A DNA stretch of 64,000 nucleotides from Clostridiales bacterium (GCA_004557905.1 SFFH01000002.1:4555-68554), one strand, 5' to 3'. Counted from the first letter of the stretch, positions 7,627 to 17,237 are shown. A program made the numbers and translations. The notes: generated by a model not told the origin, from the letters alone.

Positions 7627-8580
7627 ATGAAAAAGCTCGTCTCTCTCGTTCTGGCGCTCATGCTGTGCCTGAGCTGCGTGTCTGCTCTGGCTGCCGAGGC
7701 CTGGACCGTCACCTGCCCGTGGGCGCCGTCCGGCGTCGCCGCGATGGTCAATCAGAAGGCTGCCGCGCTCTCGACCACCTATAGCCAGGATTACGTTCTT
7801 GTGGCCAATGCTGAAAAGGGTGATACCGCGACCATCAACAGCTGGCTGACCAAGTACACCGAGGCGGATCCGCAGATGTGCTTCATCGGCGAGGGTATGT
7901 TTGGCATCACGGCGATCCTCGATCCCGCACGCATGAACTTTACCTACGATGATTTCAAGTACGTTGAAAATCTGTACTCCTCCATCTTTGTCGCCAGCGC
8001 CCGCAAGGAGCTGGGCATCACCTCCATCGACGCGCTGAAGGCGTATCTGGAGGCCGGCAATCAGATCATGGTTGGCACCAACGGCGCCACCGGCTCCGAG
8101 GCTTTCCTGGCCGCTGCGCTGATCGGCGCGATGGGCTATGGCGATCAGTTCTGTCTGATTCCGTACGAGTCCGCGGCCGAGGCTGCTCAGGCTGTTGCGC
8201 GCGGCGAGGTGGACGTTGCGGTTTCTCACCAGAGCCAGATCCTGGAGACTTGGCAGCAGGGCGGCGTCGACGTGTTTGCTGCGTTCGACGGCCAGCCGAT
8301 TGCGCAGGGCCCGTTCGCCGGCGTTGAGGGCGTGGGTCAGTATGGCTATCCGTACTTCCGCAACCGCTGCTTCATCTTCGCCAAGGCCGGCGCGGACGAG
8401 CAGAAGATCGCTGACATCAAGGCGCTGTATGCGCAGATCCTGGCCGATGAGGGGATGGTGGATTGGCTGAACAACACCATGCTGCTGGAGGCTGATCCGA
8501 TGACCGAAGAGGAGACCATCGCGCATATCGAGAATGTCAAGAGCATCGTCAACGAGTATTACGATCTGGTTGCTGAGTAA
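7627..8580 (+). CDS. tctC: Tripartite tricarboxylate transporter substrate-binding protein (TctC family)
   Basis: 317 aa from ATG 7627 (AAGGAGG upstream). The signal peptide (MKKLVSLVLALMLCLSCVSA, cleaved after ALA) is followed by a TctC/Bug-type binding protein: an early strand AWTVTCPWAPSG, the GTNGATGSEAFLAAALIGAM segment and SAAEAAQAVARGEVDVAVS. Family members bind carboxylates such as citrate and deliver them to a TctAB permease. It is first of the transporter genes and is separated from tctB by a terminator hairpin at 8599-8634. Given the sulfatase downstream, the ligand may be a sulfated carboxylate; this is inference. Confidence 0.85.
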   Translation: MKKLVSLVLALMLCLSCVSALAAEAWTVTCPWAPSGVAAMVNQKAAALSTTYSQDYVLVANAEKGDTATINSWLTKYTEADPQMCFIGEGMFGITAILDPARMNFTYDDFKYVENLYSSIFVASARKELGITSIDALKAYLEAGNQIMVGTNGATGSEAFLAAALIGAMGYGDQFCLIPYESAAEAAQAVARGEVDVAVSHQSQILETWQQGGVDVFAAFDGQPIAQGPFAGVEGVGQYGYPYFRNRCFIFAKAGADEQKIADIKALYAQILADEGMVDWLNNTMLLEADPMTEEETIAHIENVKSIVNEYYDLVAE

Positions 8581-8598
8581 TTGACAGGGCTGATCACC

Positions 8599-8634
8599 GG
8601 GCAATGCAGGGAAGATGCCTTGCATTGCCCTTTT
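8599..8634 (+). terminator. Intrinsic terminator/attenuator between tctC and tctB
   Basis: Perfect 10-base arms GGGCAATGCA (8599-8608) and TGCATTGCCC (8621-8630) followed by TTTT. It lies inside the operon, so it likely reduces expression of the permease relative to the binding protein. Confidence 0.75.
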
Positions 8635-8688
8635 GATCAGCATGGAATCGTGAAAAAAGCAAATGCCGCTCACACTGGGGGATACGGT

Positions 8689-9216
8689 ATGGATAATGAA
8701 AACAGGAGCCTGATCGCCTGTATCGACGCGAGGCTCGACGCCATCGGCGATAAGCTCAAAAAGAAGGAATGGAAGGTGCCTACCGATCTGCTCGGCGGCG
8801 TCATTTTCCTGATCTTCGGCCTGGTGATGCTCAGAATCATTCCGCAGCAGATTGAGATCAAAAAGAAGGAGCTGGTCAACGGACAGGCCTTCCCGAATCT
8901 GCTGATGTACATCATGATCGCCTGCTCCATCGTCCTGATTGTCAATCAGGTGATCAAGCTCATGCGCAAGGAGCCGATCAAAACGACGACGATCAATCTG
9001 CTGGTGGAGGTCAAGGCAGTCTTCATCTTCCTGTGCATGATCGTTTTCTGGCTGGTTGCCGAAAAGACTGGCAACTTTGCCATTGGCGCCGCGGCCTTTG
9101 GCGTGCTGATGCTCTGCCTCTTTCGCTGCCGGAAACCGCTGTACTATGTCATTGTGCTCCTTGCGGCTGTCGCGATCTGGGCGGCATTCCGCTTTGGCCT
9201 TGGCGTGATGTTCTGA
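8689..9216 (+). CDS. tctB: Tripartite tricarboxylate transporter small membrane subunit (TctB family)
   Basis: 175 aa from ATG 8689 (TGGGGGA upstream). A hydrophilic N-terminus of about 35 residues is followed by four predicted TM helices (starting at LGGVIFLIFGLVM, LLMYIMIACSIVLI, VFIFLCMIVFWLVA, and YYVIVLLAAVAIW), the layout expected for TctB. It lies directly before tctA, 15 bases apart. TctB is poorly conserved, so the call rests on topology and on its position between tctC and tctA. Confidence 0.78.
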   Translation: MDNENRSLIACIDARLDAIGDKLKKKEWKVPTDLLGGVIFLIFGLVMLRIIPQQIEIKKKELVNGQAFPNLLMYIMIACSIVLIVNQVIKLMRKEPIKTTTINLLVEVKAVFIFLCMIVFWLVAEKTGNFAIGAAAFGVLMLCLFRCRKPLYYVIVLLAAVAIWAAFRFGLGVMF

Positions 9217-9231
9217 CGGGAGGGGAAAGCC

Positions 9232-10725
9232 ATGCTTGAATTCATCGTTCCTGCGCTGCAGAACCTGCTGAACATCCAGAACCTGCTCTGGATCAATCTG
9301 GGTGTATTCATCGGCAGCGTCTTTGCTGCGATTCCGGGGCTTACCGTCATCCTGTGCATCATCCTCTTCCTGCCGTTTACCTATCAGATGACGGCGATTC
9401 CGGGCATGATGTTCCTGCTGGGCATCTACTGTGCAGGCGGCTACGGCGGCAGCGTCAGCGCGATTCTGATCAACACCCCGGGTACCCCTCACGCTGCGAC
9501 GACCATGCTCGACGGCTATCCGCTCAATCAGCAGGGCCGAACCAAGGCGGCGCTCAAGATCGCGCTGTATGCTTCCACCTTTGGCGGCATTTTCTCCGCA
9601 CTGATGCTGCTGTTCCTCGCGCCGCAGGTCGCCAGGGTCGCCGCGATGCTGGGCACGGCGGAGTATTTTCTGGTCTGCGTGTTCGGCCTGACCATCATCG
9701 CAGGCATCTCAGGCGACAGCCTGTGCAAGGGAATCATGGCGGCCTGTATCGGCCTGCTGGTTTCCTGCATCGGCGCTGATCCGATGACCAGCCGCGCCCG
9801 CCTCACCTTCGGTGTGGAGCGTCTGTATCTGGGGCTTGATCTGGCGATCTGCCTGATTGGCCTGTTTGCGCTGGTTCAGGTGCTGACCAAGGCTGAGCAG
9901 CTGGAGGGACGCCTGGTGATGGATACCTCCCGCCTCAAGGACGGTCAGGACATCACAAAGGAAGAAAAAAAGCGCATGGTGCGCCCGATGCTGGTTTCTT
10001 CCATCATCGGTACCATCATCGGCATCATTCCGGGAACCGGCGCCTCCATGGCGTCCTGGTTCAGCTATGACCGTGCGCGTTCCATGTCCCGGCACCCGGA
10101 GGAATTTGGCAAGGGCTCTGTCGAAGGCATCGCTGCTGCCGAGTCCGCGAACAATGCCGTCACCGGTGCGACGCTGATTCCGCTGCTGACGCTGGGTATC
10201 CCGGGCGACGGCTGTGTGGCGATCATGCTCTCTGCGCTGATGATCAACGGCCTGAATCCGGGGCTCTCCCTGTTCACGGAGCAGGGCGATATCATGTATG
10301 CGATCATGCTGGGGCTCATCCTGGTGAACGTGTTCATGTTTATTCAGGGCCGGTTCCTGACCAACCTCTTTGCCAAGGTGGTCTCCATTCCGCAGGAGAT
10401 TCTCACACCGATCATCGTCATGTTCTGCTTTGCGGGCGCGTTCTCTGTCAACAAGAGCTACTTTGACGTCATCGTCACACTGGTCTTCTGCGCGATTGCC
10501 TGGCTGCTTCGAAAGATCAATTTCCCGGCTGTGCCGATTCTGCTCGGCCTTGTGCTGGGCAGGATGACGGAGACAAACTTCCGCCGCGCGCTGATGGTGT
10601 CCCGCGGCAGCTATTCCATCTTCGTGTCCAGTCCCTTCTGCATCGCTTTCCTGGCCCTGACCGCGCTGGTCATCGGCTCTGTTGTCCTCAAGAAGATTAA
10701 AGGAAGGAAAAAAGCAAATGGCTGA
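9232..10725 (+). CDS. tctA: Tripartite tricarboxylate transporter large permease (TctA family)
   Basis: 497 aa, the normal TctA length, with ATG 9232 preceded by GGGAGGGG. Roughly a dozen TM helices. Family signatures are plain: GGSVSAILINTPGTPHAATT then LDGYPL near residues 75-100; IGIIPGTGASMASWFSYDRA near 262-285; and ESANNAVTGATLIPLLTLGIPGDG near 303-325. It forms the cation-coupled channel that takes ligand from TctC. The sulfatase start codon lies just before its stop codon (ATG 10718), so the two are translationally coupled. Confidence 0.93.
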   Translation: MLEFIVPALQNLLNIQNLLWINLGVFIGSVFAAIPGLTVILCIILFLPFTYQMTAIPGMMFLLGIYCAGGYGGSVSAILINTPGTPHAATTMLDGYPLNQQGRTKAALKIALYASTFGGIFSALMLLFLAPQVARVAAMLGTAEYFLVCVFGLTIIAGISGDSLCKGIMAACIGLLVSCIGADPMTSRARLTFGVERLYLGLDLAICLIGLFALVQVLTKAEQLEGRLVMDTSRLKDGQDITKEEKKRMVRPMLVSSIIGTIIGIIPGTGASMASWFSYDRARSMSRHPEEFGKGSVEGIAAAESANNAVTGATLIPLLTLGIPGDGCVAIMLSALMINGLNPGLSLFTEQGDIMYAIMLGLILVNVFMFIQGRFLTNLFAKVVSIPQEILTPIIVMFCFAGAFSVNKSYFDVIVTLVFCAIAWLLRKINFPAVPILLGLVLGRMTETNFRRALMVSRGSYSIFVSSPFCIAFLALTALVIGSVVLKKIKGRKKANG

Positions 10726-12079
10726 TTGTCGTCCGAATATCATCTTTTATTTTACTGATCAGCAGCGTGCAGATACCTGCGGCTGCTACGGTCAGAAGCT
10801 GGATATCACCCCGCGCCTGGATCAGCTTGCCGGCGAGGGCGTAAGGTTTGAATGGGCATTCTCCCCGCAGCCGGTGTGCGGCCCGTGCCGCGCCCTGTTT
10901 CAGACAGGAAAGTATCCCACCGAAACGGGCTGCTTCCGCAACAATGTGATGCTTCCGGCAAACGTCAAGACACTGGGCAGCTATATGGAGGAGGCAGGCT
11001 ATGAGACCGCCTACATCGGCAAGTGGCACCTGGCCAGCGACGGCGAGCTGGAAAAGAAGCCGACGATCGATCATACGATCACCGCGATCCCGAAGGAGCT
11101 GCGCGGCGGCTACACCGGCTTCTGGCGCGCTGCGGATGTGCTGGAGTTTACCTCCCACGGCTATGACGGCTATGTGTTTGATGAGAACAACAACCGCATC
11201 GACTTCAAGGGCTACCGGGCAGATTGCATCACCGATCTGGCGCTGGATTTCTTCGATCAGTATGACAGGCAGAAGCCGTTCTTCATGACGATCTCACACA
11301 TCGAGCCGCATCATCAGAATGACCATAAGCATTACGAGGGCCCGGCTGGTTCCAAGGAGAAGTACGCTAATTACGAGGCGCCGGCGGATCTGGCTGTGCT
11401 GGGCGGCGATTACAGGGAGGAGTACCCGGATTACCTGGGCGCATGCGCGTCGTTGGATAAAAACCTGGGCAGGCTCATCGATCGCCTGAAGCAAGAGGGA
11501 CTGTACGAGAATACAGTCATCATCTTTGGCGCGGATCATGGCTCCCACTTCAGAACCCGCAACCGTGATGGCCATCTCAACGGCTATGACGATTACAAGC
11601 GCTCCGGCCACGACGCCGCGCTGCGTGTGCCGCTGGTCATCGCGGGCGGCCCGTTCAAGGGCGGCAGGGTCGAGAAGCAGATCGTCTCCACCGCCAGCCT
11701 GCCCAAGACGATTCTTGCGCTGGCCGGCGTGAACGTAGGGGATGCCATGATCGGGGAAAATCTCATCGATGTCGTCGAGGGAAACACGCCGGACCGCATC
11801 AACGAGGCCTTTGCCCAGATCAGCGAGAGCCGCTGCGGCCGCTGCATCCGCACGCCGGAATTCCTCTATGCCGTGTATGCTCCGGGTGTGAACGGCGGCG
11901 CGGCTGCGGCTGCCGATGTGTATGCAGACGACTACCTGTACGATCTAAAGGTTGATCCCGTTCAGCTGAACAATGTCGTCGCTGATCCGGCGTATGCTGA
12001 GGCAAAGGCAATGCTGCGTGATCATCTGCTGAATTGGATCAAGCGCGCTGAGGGCGCGGTTCCGACCATCACGAACTGA
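10718..12079 (+). CDS. Cytoplasmic Cys-type sulfatase
   Basis: 453 aa from ATG 10718 (AAAGGAAGG upstream), overlapping the end of tctA by 8 bases. The N-terminal metal site RPNIIFYFTDQQRADTCGCY is typical of sulfatases. The modification motif CxPxR is present as C54-G-P-C-R58, followed by TGKYP, so Cys54 would become formylglycine. Further marks: YIGKWHL (about 105), SHIEPHH, and FGADHGSHF with a later KRSGHD. No signal peptide is present, so it acts inside the cell on an imported sulfate ester. It shares a locus with the TctCBA importer and is followed by its likely maturase. The substrate is unknown. Confidence 0.92.
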   Translation: MADCRPNIIFYFTDQQRADTCGCYGQKLDITPRLDQLAGEGVRFEWAFSPQPVCGPCRALFQTGKYPTETGCFRNNVMLPANVKTLGSYMEEAGYETAYIGKWHLASDGELEKKPTIDHTITAIPKELRGGYTGFWRAADVLEFTSHGYDGYVFDENNNRIDFKGYRADCITDLALDFFDQYDRQKPFFMTISHIEPHHQNDHKHYEGPAGSKEKYANYEAPADLAVLGGDYREEYPDYLGACASLDKNLGRLIDRLKQEGLYENTVIIFGADHGSHFRTRNRDGHLNGYDDYKRSGHDAALRVPLVIAGGPFKGGRVEKQIVSTASLPKTILALAGVNVGDAMIGENLIDVVEGNTPDRINEAFAQISESRCGRCIRTPEFLYAVYAPGVNGGAAAAADVYADDYLYDLKVDPVQLNNVVADPAYAEAKAMLRDHLLNWIKRAEGAVPTITN

Positions 12080-12120
12080 GCGGAGACGGGAGTTCTCTTC
12101 AGCGTGCAGCAATAAATAAG

Positions 12121-12152
12121 GGGTTGCCTCACGAAGAGGCAACTCCGTTTTT
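12121..12152 (+). terminator. Intrinsic terminator after the sulfatase gene
   Basis: GTTGCCTC / GAGGCAAC stem (12123-12130 with 12136-12143) followed by CCGTTTTTG. It ends the tct-sulfatase transcript. Confidence 0.8.
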
Positions 12153-12452
12153 GTATAAAAGGCATTCAGATCATGAAAACCCGAATGCCTCCTGAAGCAA
12201 TGCGAGATGCGGATTCGGGACAGCGTCTTCAAGCAGCGCCTATGTTATGCCAATCCTTCTGCAAGGCATCGGTATCGGACACTGTACCTTGCGTTTTGCA
12301 GCCCTTTGCAGGGACGCCGCCGCCGAGGGCTTATACGAAGACGGAGATGCCGGCGGATGTGTATAGACGCTGAGTGGGAGATATGCTATAATGAAACAAA
12401 AATTGTGGAAACGTATATCAAAGAATTGTGAACAGGAAATGGAGTATACGAG
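12153..12452 (+). promoter_or_regulatory. Intergenic region with extended -10 promoter for the maturase gene
   Basis: This 300-base stretch between the sulfatase terminator and the maturase has no convincing gene. Near its end TATGC-TATAAT (TATAAT at 12387-12392) is an extended -10 element with only a weak -35. A short inverted repeat (GGCATTC ... GAATGCC) lies near 12160-12188. Confidence 0.5.
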
Positions 12453-13556
12453 ATGCCGCCGCTGTCTGTTATGATCAAGCCAGTATCAGGTGCATGCAAT
12501 ATGCGATGCAGCTACTGCTTCTATGCAGATGAAATGCGTCACCGTGAGGTGAAGCTCTATCCGCGCATGGACACCGCCCTGCTGGAGACGGTCGTGCGCA
12601 GGGTCATTGCGTGCGCAGATGAATCGGTTTCTTTTGTATTTCAGGGCGGCGAACCGACGCTGATTGGCCTGCCCTTTTTTGAAGCGCTGGTCAGATTCGA
12701 GAGGAAGTACAACCAGCGGGGACTGCGTATCCACAATGCCGTGCAGAGCAACGGCTATGACCTGCCGGAGGATATGCTGCGCTTCTTTGCCAGGGAGCAC
12801 TTCTTGCTGGGCATCTCCCTGGATGGCACGCAGGAGACGCACGATGCGTCCCGCGTAGATGCATCGGGTCAGCCGACCTATCGGCGTATCCGCACGGCGA
12901 TCGAGCGCATGCAAAGCTGCGGCGTTGAATTCAATGTTCTGTGCGTCGTCAATGCGCATGTGGCCCGGCAGCCCAAAGCGGTCTTTGAAGCACTCGCACC
13001 GTATGGATATATCCAGTTCATTGCATGCCTGGAGGAGCTGGATGGGCAGGCGCAAGAGCACTCGCTGACGCAGGAGCTGTATCTGGAGTTTCTGAAAACG
13101 ACATTTGATCTGTATTTTGAACGGCATATGCAGGGAAAGCCGGTGAGCGTCCGGAATTTTGACAACTACATCGGTATTTTGCTGGGCATGCCGCCGGAAA
13201 ACTGCAGCATGACAGGCCATTGTACGACGCAGATTCTCATAGAAGGGGATGGAAGCGTATTTCCCTGCGATTTCTATGCGCTGGATACGTGGCGGTTGGG
13301 CAACATTCAGAGCGATTCCCTTCGAAGGATGCTGAAATCCGACCGGGCGAGGGCATTCGTGGAAGAATCCCTTCCTGTACCGGAGAAATGCACGGCATGC
13401 CGCTGGTATACGTTGTGCCGCAACGGATGCAAGAGGGAGCGGAATCAGGATGGCCTGAACCGATGGTGTGACTGTATGCAGGCGTTCTTTGCCTACAGCG
13501 ACCAGAAAATGGAAAAAATCGTGCGAAAAATCAGGCGTTTGGACGTCAAACGCTGA
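12453..13556 (+). CDS. Anaerobic sulfatase-maturating radical SAM enzyme (anSME)
   Basis: 367 aa from ATG 12453. The radical SAM cluster motif is C15-NMR-C19-SY-C22. It is followed by QGGEPTLIGLPFFE (the SAM-binding GGEP), a QSNGYDLPEDM segment and GISLDGTQETHDASR. The C-terminal SPASM region carries further Cys ligands (ENCSMTGHC, FPCDFYALD, KCTACRWYTLCRNGCKRE, and WCDCMQ), with LGNI before the last group. Size and motifs match the anSME group that oxidises the sulfatase active-site Cys or Ser to formylglycine. The adjacent Cys-type sulfatase is the obvious client. Confidence 0.92.
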   Translation: MPPLSVMIKPVSGACNMRCSYCFYADEMRHREVKLYPRMDTALLETVVRRVIACADESVSFVFQGGEPTLIGLPFFEALVRFERKYNQRGLRIHNAVQSNGYDLPEDMLRFFAREHFLLGISLDGTQETHDASRVDASGQPTYRRIRTAIERMQSCGVEFNVLCVVNAHVARQPKAVFEALAPYGYIQFIACLEELDGQAQEHSLTQELYLEFLKTTFDLYFERHMQGKPVSVRNFDNYIGILLGMPPENCSMTGHCTTQILIEGDGSVFPCDFYALDTWRLGNIQSDSLRRMLKSDRARAFVEESLPVPEKCTACRWYTLCRNGCKRERNQDGLNRWCDCMQAFFAYSDQKMEKIVRKIRRLDVKR

Positions 13557-13793
13557 CAGATGAGGAGCAGAGCGCCTGTCGATCAGCGGGCTCAGAGATC
13601 GACGGCGTGCATTCAGTCAAAGGACAGCGCTGCTGCATGGACAGAACAAAATGGAGAAAGGCCGACGATGATGCAGATTTTTCTTTTTTTGCGGTGAGCT
13701 TCCCTGCTTCTGTTGTCGGTGCGATTTGCGGGATTGGCGGCGGGAAATGAGCAATGATCTGTGATTTGGAGCCGGAGAAGGGAGAAAAGGAGA

Positions 13794-15623
13794 ATGAAGC
13801 GTTTCTTCAACCGAATTGGACACATCTCGCTTCGGACCTATCTGGCGCTGCTGCTGTGTCTGGTCATTCCCCTGTTTCTCATGTTTGGCTGGATTCGCAT
13901 TCAATACGAGACGTATATTCAGGAGCAGCTCAGTGAACAGATTATCAGCAGTATTTCCAAGTCCGAGGAGGCCGTCTATGACAGCTTTCGCAATATCGCG
14001 GGGATTTCCAGCGCTATTGTGACGAACAGTGCCCTGCTGGAGGGCCTGAGCAATTCCGACAACTCGTACTATTCGGTCAACAAGCTGTTTGACGAATGCG
14101 TCAACTATGCACAGGTGAACAATCTGTACACGAACGGCGAAATGCTGATGACGCTCTTCGACCGGGAGGGACGCTGCTATACCAACTGGGACAGAAATTT
14201 TCAGGATTACAGCTATCTCAGGCAGGAAAGCTGGGTGATCGAGGCTGAAAACGGCAAAGGACACCTGGTTTGGAACCTGTTTTCTCCGACCTTTTTGATC
14301 GATAAAGAGGAAAAATATATCTCCGTGGCGCGCGCGGTATTTGAAGGCTCGCTGGATGACGAGGCGCTCGGCGTGCTGATTGTCAGTATGCCGCAAAGCC
14401 ATCTGAGCCAGGTGCTCAGGGGCTACTGCTACGGGGAGCGCGACAGTGTATATGTGTTTGGCGACGGCGACACGCCCATTCTCCAGTACGTGCCAATGGT
14501 TGCTGAGGATGAGCTGTCCTGTGCACTTCCTCTGATGCGGGAGGGAGATTCAGGCAGCTTCCGGGTGAATACGGCGGACGGCATCCGGCTGGTGAACTAC
14601 TATACGCTGGATGCACCGTGGACGCTGGGCGAAGAGAAGCTGCGCATCGCCCATTTCACGGATTTTGAGGCCGTGGTCCAGCGGATGACGCAGTTCTCCA
14701 GGCGGATGAGCCTCATCCTTGCCGCCGTATTGTTGATTACGCTGCTGATTGTGGGCGTCATTGTGCGGATGCTCGTCAAGCCCGTCCGTCAGCTTGCGCA
14801 TGTCATGGGGCACTATCGGCTGGGGGATTCGCTGGAAGGGCTGGATATGACGAGGCAGGACGAAATCGGCCACCTGAACCGCTCCTTCAAGCGGCTGACG
14901 ACAAACATTCAGGAGCTGTTTGCCAATCTGGACAAGGAGTACCGCGTGAAGGAGCGCTACCGCTACGAATCCCTGCGCTCCCAGCTTAACCCGCATTTTC
15001 TGTTCAATGCGCTCAACACCATTCGCTACATGTCGATCATGCAGCACGCGGATGCGATTACCAGGGGCATCGATGCCCTTGCCGCGGTGCTGAAATACAG
15101 CGTTGGGCACGAGGAGGAGCTCAGCAGAATCAGCGATGAGATCGCGCATGTCCGCGGATATCTGGAGATACAGAACATGCGCTTTGGTCAGCGAATCCAC
15201 ATGGAGGAGGACTTCGAGCCCGGGGTGACGGCGCTGTATATGCTGCGCTTTGCCCTGCAGCCCATTGTGGAAAACGCGGTCATTCACGCCTTTGGTGAAA
15301 ACATGCGTGCGGGGCGCGAATGCCTGATCCGCCTCTATGGCTACACGGAGGACGACGTCCTTCACCTGTTTGTGGAGGACAACGGAGAGGGCGTCTCGCC
15401 CCAAACGCTGGAGACGCTCAACAGCGGACAGCGCAGAAAGGACAAGATGACGGGCATCGGCTTCTCCCATGTCAAGGAGCTGATCGAGATCACGTTCGGC
15501 GCGGGCTATACGCTGGAGATCACATCCCATCCGGGGATCGGCACGGTGGTGCATTATGTGCTCCCCGTGATCACATCGATTGAGGAGGAAGACCATGAAA
15601 AGAGTGCTGATCGTGGACGATGA
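13794..15623 (+). CDS. YesM-type sensor histidine kinase
   Basis: 609 aa from ATG 13794 (AAAAGGAG upstream). TM1 is at about residues 15-37, an extracellular sensor domain spans about 38-300, and TM2 is about 302-325 (MSLILAAVLLITLLIVGVIV). A HAMP linker follows (VKPVRQLAHVMGHYRLGDSL and DEIGHLNRSFKRL), then the LytS/YesM-type kinase box LRSQLNPHFLFNALNTIRYM with the phosphoaccepting His, and an ATPase domain (IVENAVIHAF, VEDNGEGV, GIGFSHVKELI). It overlaps the response regulator gene by 29 bases. It probably senses an extracellular carbohydrate and controls the adjacent sugar ABC importer. Confidence 0.92.
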   Translation: MKRFFNRIGHISLRTYLALLLCLVIPLFLMFGWIRIQYETYIQEQLSEQIISSISKSEEAVYDSFRNIAGISSAIVTNSALLEGLSNSDNSYYSVNKLFDECVNYAQVNNLYTNGEMLMTLFDREGRCYTNWDRNFQDYSYLRQESWVIEAENGKGHLVWNLFSPTFLIDKEEKYISVARAVFEGSLDDEALGVLIVSMPQSHLSQVLRGYCYGERDSVYVFGDGDTPILQYVPMVAEDELSCALPLMREGDSGSFRVNTADGIRLVNYYTLDAPWTLGEEKLRIAHFTDFEAVVQRMTQFSRRMSLILAAVLLITLLIVGVIVRMLVKPVRQLAHVMGHYRLGDSLEGLDMTRQDEIGHLNRSFKRLTTNIQELFANLDKEYRVKERYRYESLRSQLNPHFLFNALNTIRYMSIMQHADAITRGIDALAAVLKYSVGHEEELSRISDEIAHVRGYLEIQNMRFGQRIHMEEDFEPGVTALYMLRFALQPIVENAVIHAFGENMRAGRECLIRLYGYTEDDVLHLFVEDNGEGVSPQTLETLNSGQRRKDKMTGIGFSHVKELIEITFGAGYTLEITSHPGIGTVVHYVLPVITSIEEEDHEKSADRGR

Positions 15624-17184
15624 GCTGCTGGTGCGCATGGGCTTCCGCTCGATTCTGGATTGGGAGAGCTGCGGCTTTACCGTGGTGGGTGACGCGGAGA
15701 ACGGCGAGGAGGCGCTTGAAAAAATCCGGGTGCTCAAGCCGGATCTCGTGTTCACCGACCTGAAGATGGATCGTATGGACGGCTTTGAGCTGATGAATGC
15801 CTGCATGCGCGATTACCCGTCCGTGAAGTTCATCGTGCTGAGTGGCTACAACGACTTTGAAAACGTCCGGCAGGCCATGCGCTGCGGCGCGCTGGACTAC
15901 GTCTTCAAGCTGGATGTCACGCCGGAGCAGCTTCGGAAAATCCTGTCAGAGATCAAATGGGAGACGCCTGAGCCGGTGCCGGTCGGGCAAAGCGGCAGGC
16001 GCGCCATGCGGGCCAGCGCGGTGCGCAGGGCGATTGCAGGAGAAATCCCGCCGGAGGAGGCGCGTGAAAGCTTTGCCCGGATGTTTCCCGCTGTGCGCTG
16101 GGAGCGGCCCTTCCGGCTGATTACGGTGGCCATTGATGATTATGAGCTGCGCAGGGGGAATGCCCATCAGCGCCTGTCGCAGAGCGCTATTGTGGAAATT
16201 GAGAGCATTTGCGAAGAGGTGTTTGCCGAGCAGGCTGTCGTGTGCCCGTTTCAGGCGGATCGCGCGCTGATGATCTGGCAGCAGGGAAGTGTGGAAGCAC
16301 TCAGCAGCCTGCAAAGCGCTTACGCCAGGGCGGAGGAATATGTCAAGCGATACCTCAATCAGTCGGTGACGGCCGTCATCAGCGAAAGCCATCCGAACCT
16401 GCGGGCACTGCCGCAGGCGCACCTGCAGAACGAGGAGACACTTTCCTATCGTTATCTGCTCGACCATGGCAGAATTCATGGCTATCATCCCGTTGCGCAG
16501 CCAGACTCCGTGACGCCGCCCATCGATATGAGCGCGCTGGATGCGGCGCTTGCCGGGCACAATGGAGAGCATCTGTCGGCTGCGTGCGAGGCGGCGTTCT
16601 CCCAGATGAGCAAGCGCCGCGGATATCCGCTGCATAAGCTGCGGGTGAACCTGCTGGACATGCTCTTTGCCATCAAGCGCGTCTATCCGACGGTAGCCGC
16701 ATGGACGGATGAAAATGGCTACACGCTGGCCAATCTGATCCAGCGCTCGGACAGGCTGAGCACCGTGCGGGAGGGCTTTGCCAAGGCCGTCGCACAGTGC
16801 ACGGGGGAGAAGGAGGCGCGAGCACTCAGGCCGGAGATTCAGATGATCGTACGCTATGTGCGGGAGCATCCCGCGCAGGAGCTCAGCGTGAGCGGCGCGG
16901 CACAGCTCGCCCGGCTGAGCGAGAGCTATTTCGCCCATATTTTCAAGCGGGAGATGGGCATGAGCTTTGTGGATTGGTACAATCGGGAGCGCATCGAGCG
17001 CGCGCGGCAGCTGCTGTGCCAGTCGGACATGCGGGTCAACGAAATCGCGGCAAGCGTGGGGATCGACAATGCGAATTACTTCAGCATCCTCTTCAAGAAG
17101 CTGACGGGCAAGACGCCGATGCAGGTCCGGGATGAGGCAAAAAAGCAGAATCGTGAAGGGAAAAGCGGAAATCGGATAGTCTGA
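15595..17184 (+). CDS. YesN-type response regulator with AraC DNA-binding domain
   Basis: 529 aa from ATG 15595 (GAGGAGG upstream), beginning inside the kinase gene. The receiver domain spans residues 1-115 with the acidic pair in VDDELLVRMG and phosphoacceptor Asp55 in VFTDLKMDRMDG. A long middle region of unknown fold (about 130-420) follows, then a C-terminal AraC/XylS double helix-turn-helix (about 425-520): LSVSGAAQLARLSESYFAHI and VNEIAASVGIDNANYFSILF with KKLTGKTPMQVR. Such proteins activate the neighbouring carbohydrate-uptake operon, here starting at 17338. Confidence 0.93.
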   Translation: MKRVLIVDDELLVRMGFRSILDWESCGFTVVGDAENGEEALEKIRVLKPDLVFTDLKMDRMDGFELMNACMRDYPSVKFIVLSGYNDFENVRQAMRCGALDYVFKLDVTPEQLRKILSEIKWETPEPVPVGQSGRRAMRASAVRRAIAGEIPPEEARESFARMFPAVRWERPFRLITVAIDDYELRRGNAHQRLSQSAIVEIESICEEVFAEQAVVCPFQADRALMIWQQGSVEALSSLQSAYARAEEYVKRYLNQSVTAVISESHPNLRALPQAHLQNEETLSYRYLLDHGRIHGYHPVAQPDSVTPPIDMSALDAALAGHNGEHLSAACEAAFSQMSKRRGYPLHKLRVNLLDMLFAIKRVYPTVAAWTDENGYTLANLIQRSDRLSTVREGFAKAVAQCTGEKEARALRPEIQMIVRYVREHPAQELSVSGAAQLARLSESYFAHIFKREMGMSFVDWYNRERIERARQLLCQSDMRVNEIAASVGIDNANYFSILFKKLTGKTPMQVRDEAKKQNREGKSGNRIV

Positions 17185-17237
17185 AGGCCGCTGCGTCCGC
17201 GACAGGCACATCCATTCAACAGCATTGCAAAGAAAAA

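Noticed and set aside
7516..9492. A 658-codon minus-strand frame opposite tctC and tctB
   Set aside because: Antisense shadow of strongly supported genes; no ribosome site or family features.
12173..12431. Short plus-strand frames in the gap before the maturase gene
   Set aside because: No ribosome site, no family match, and they overlap the promoter.
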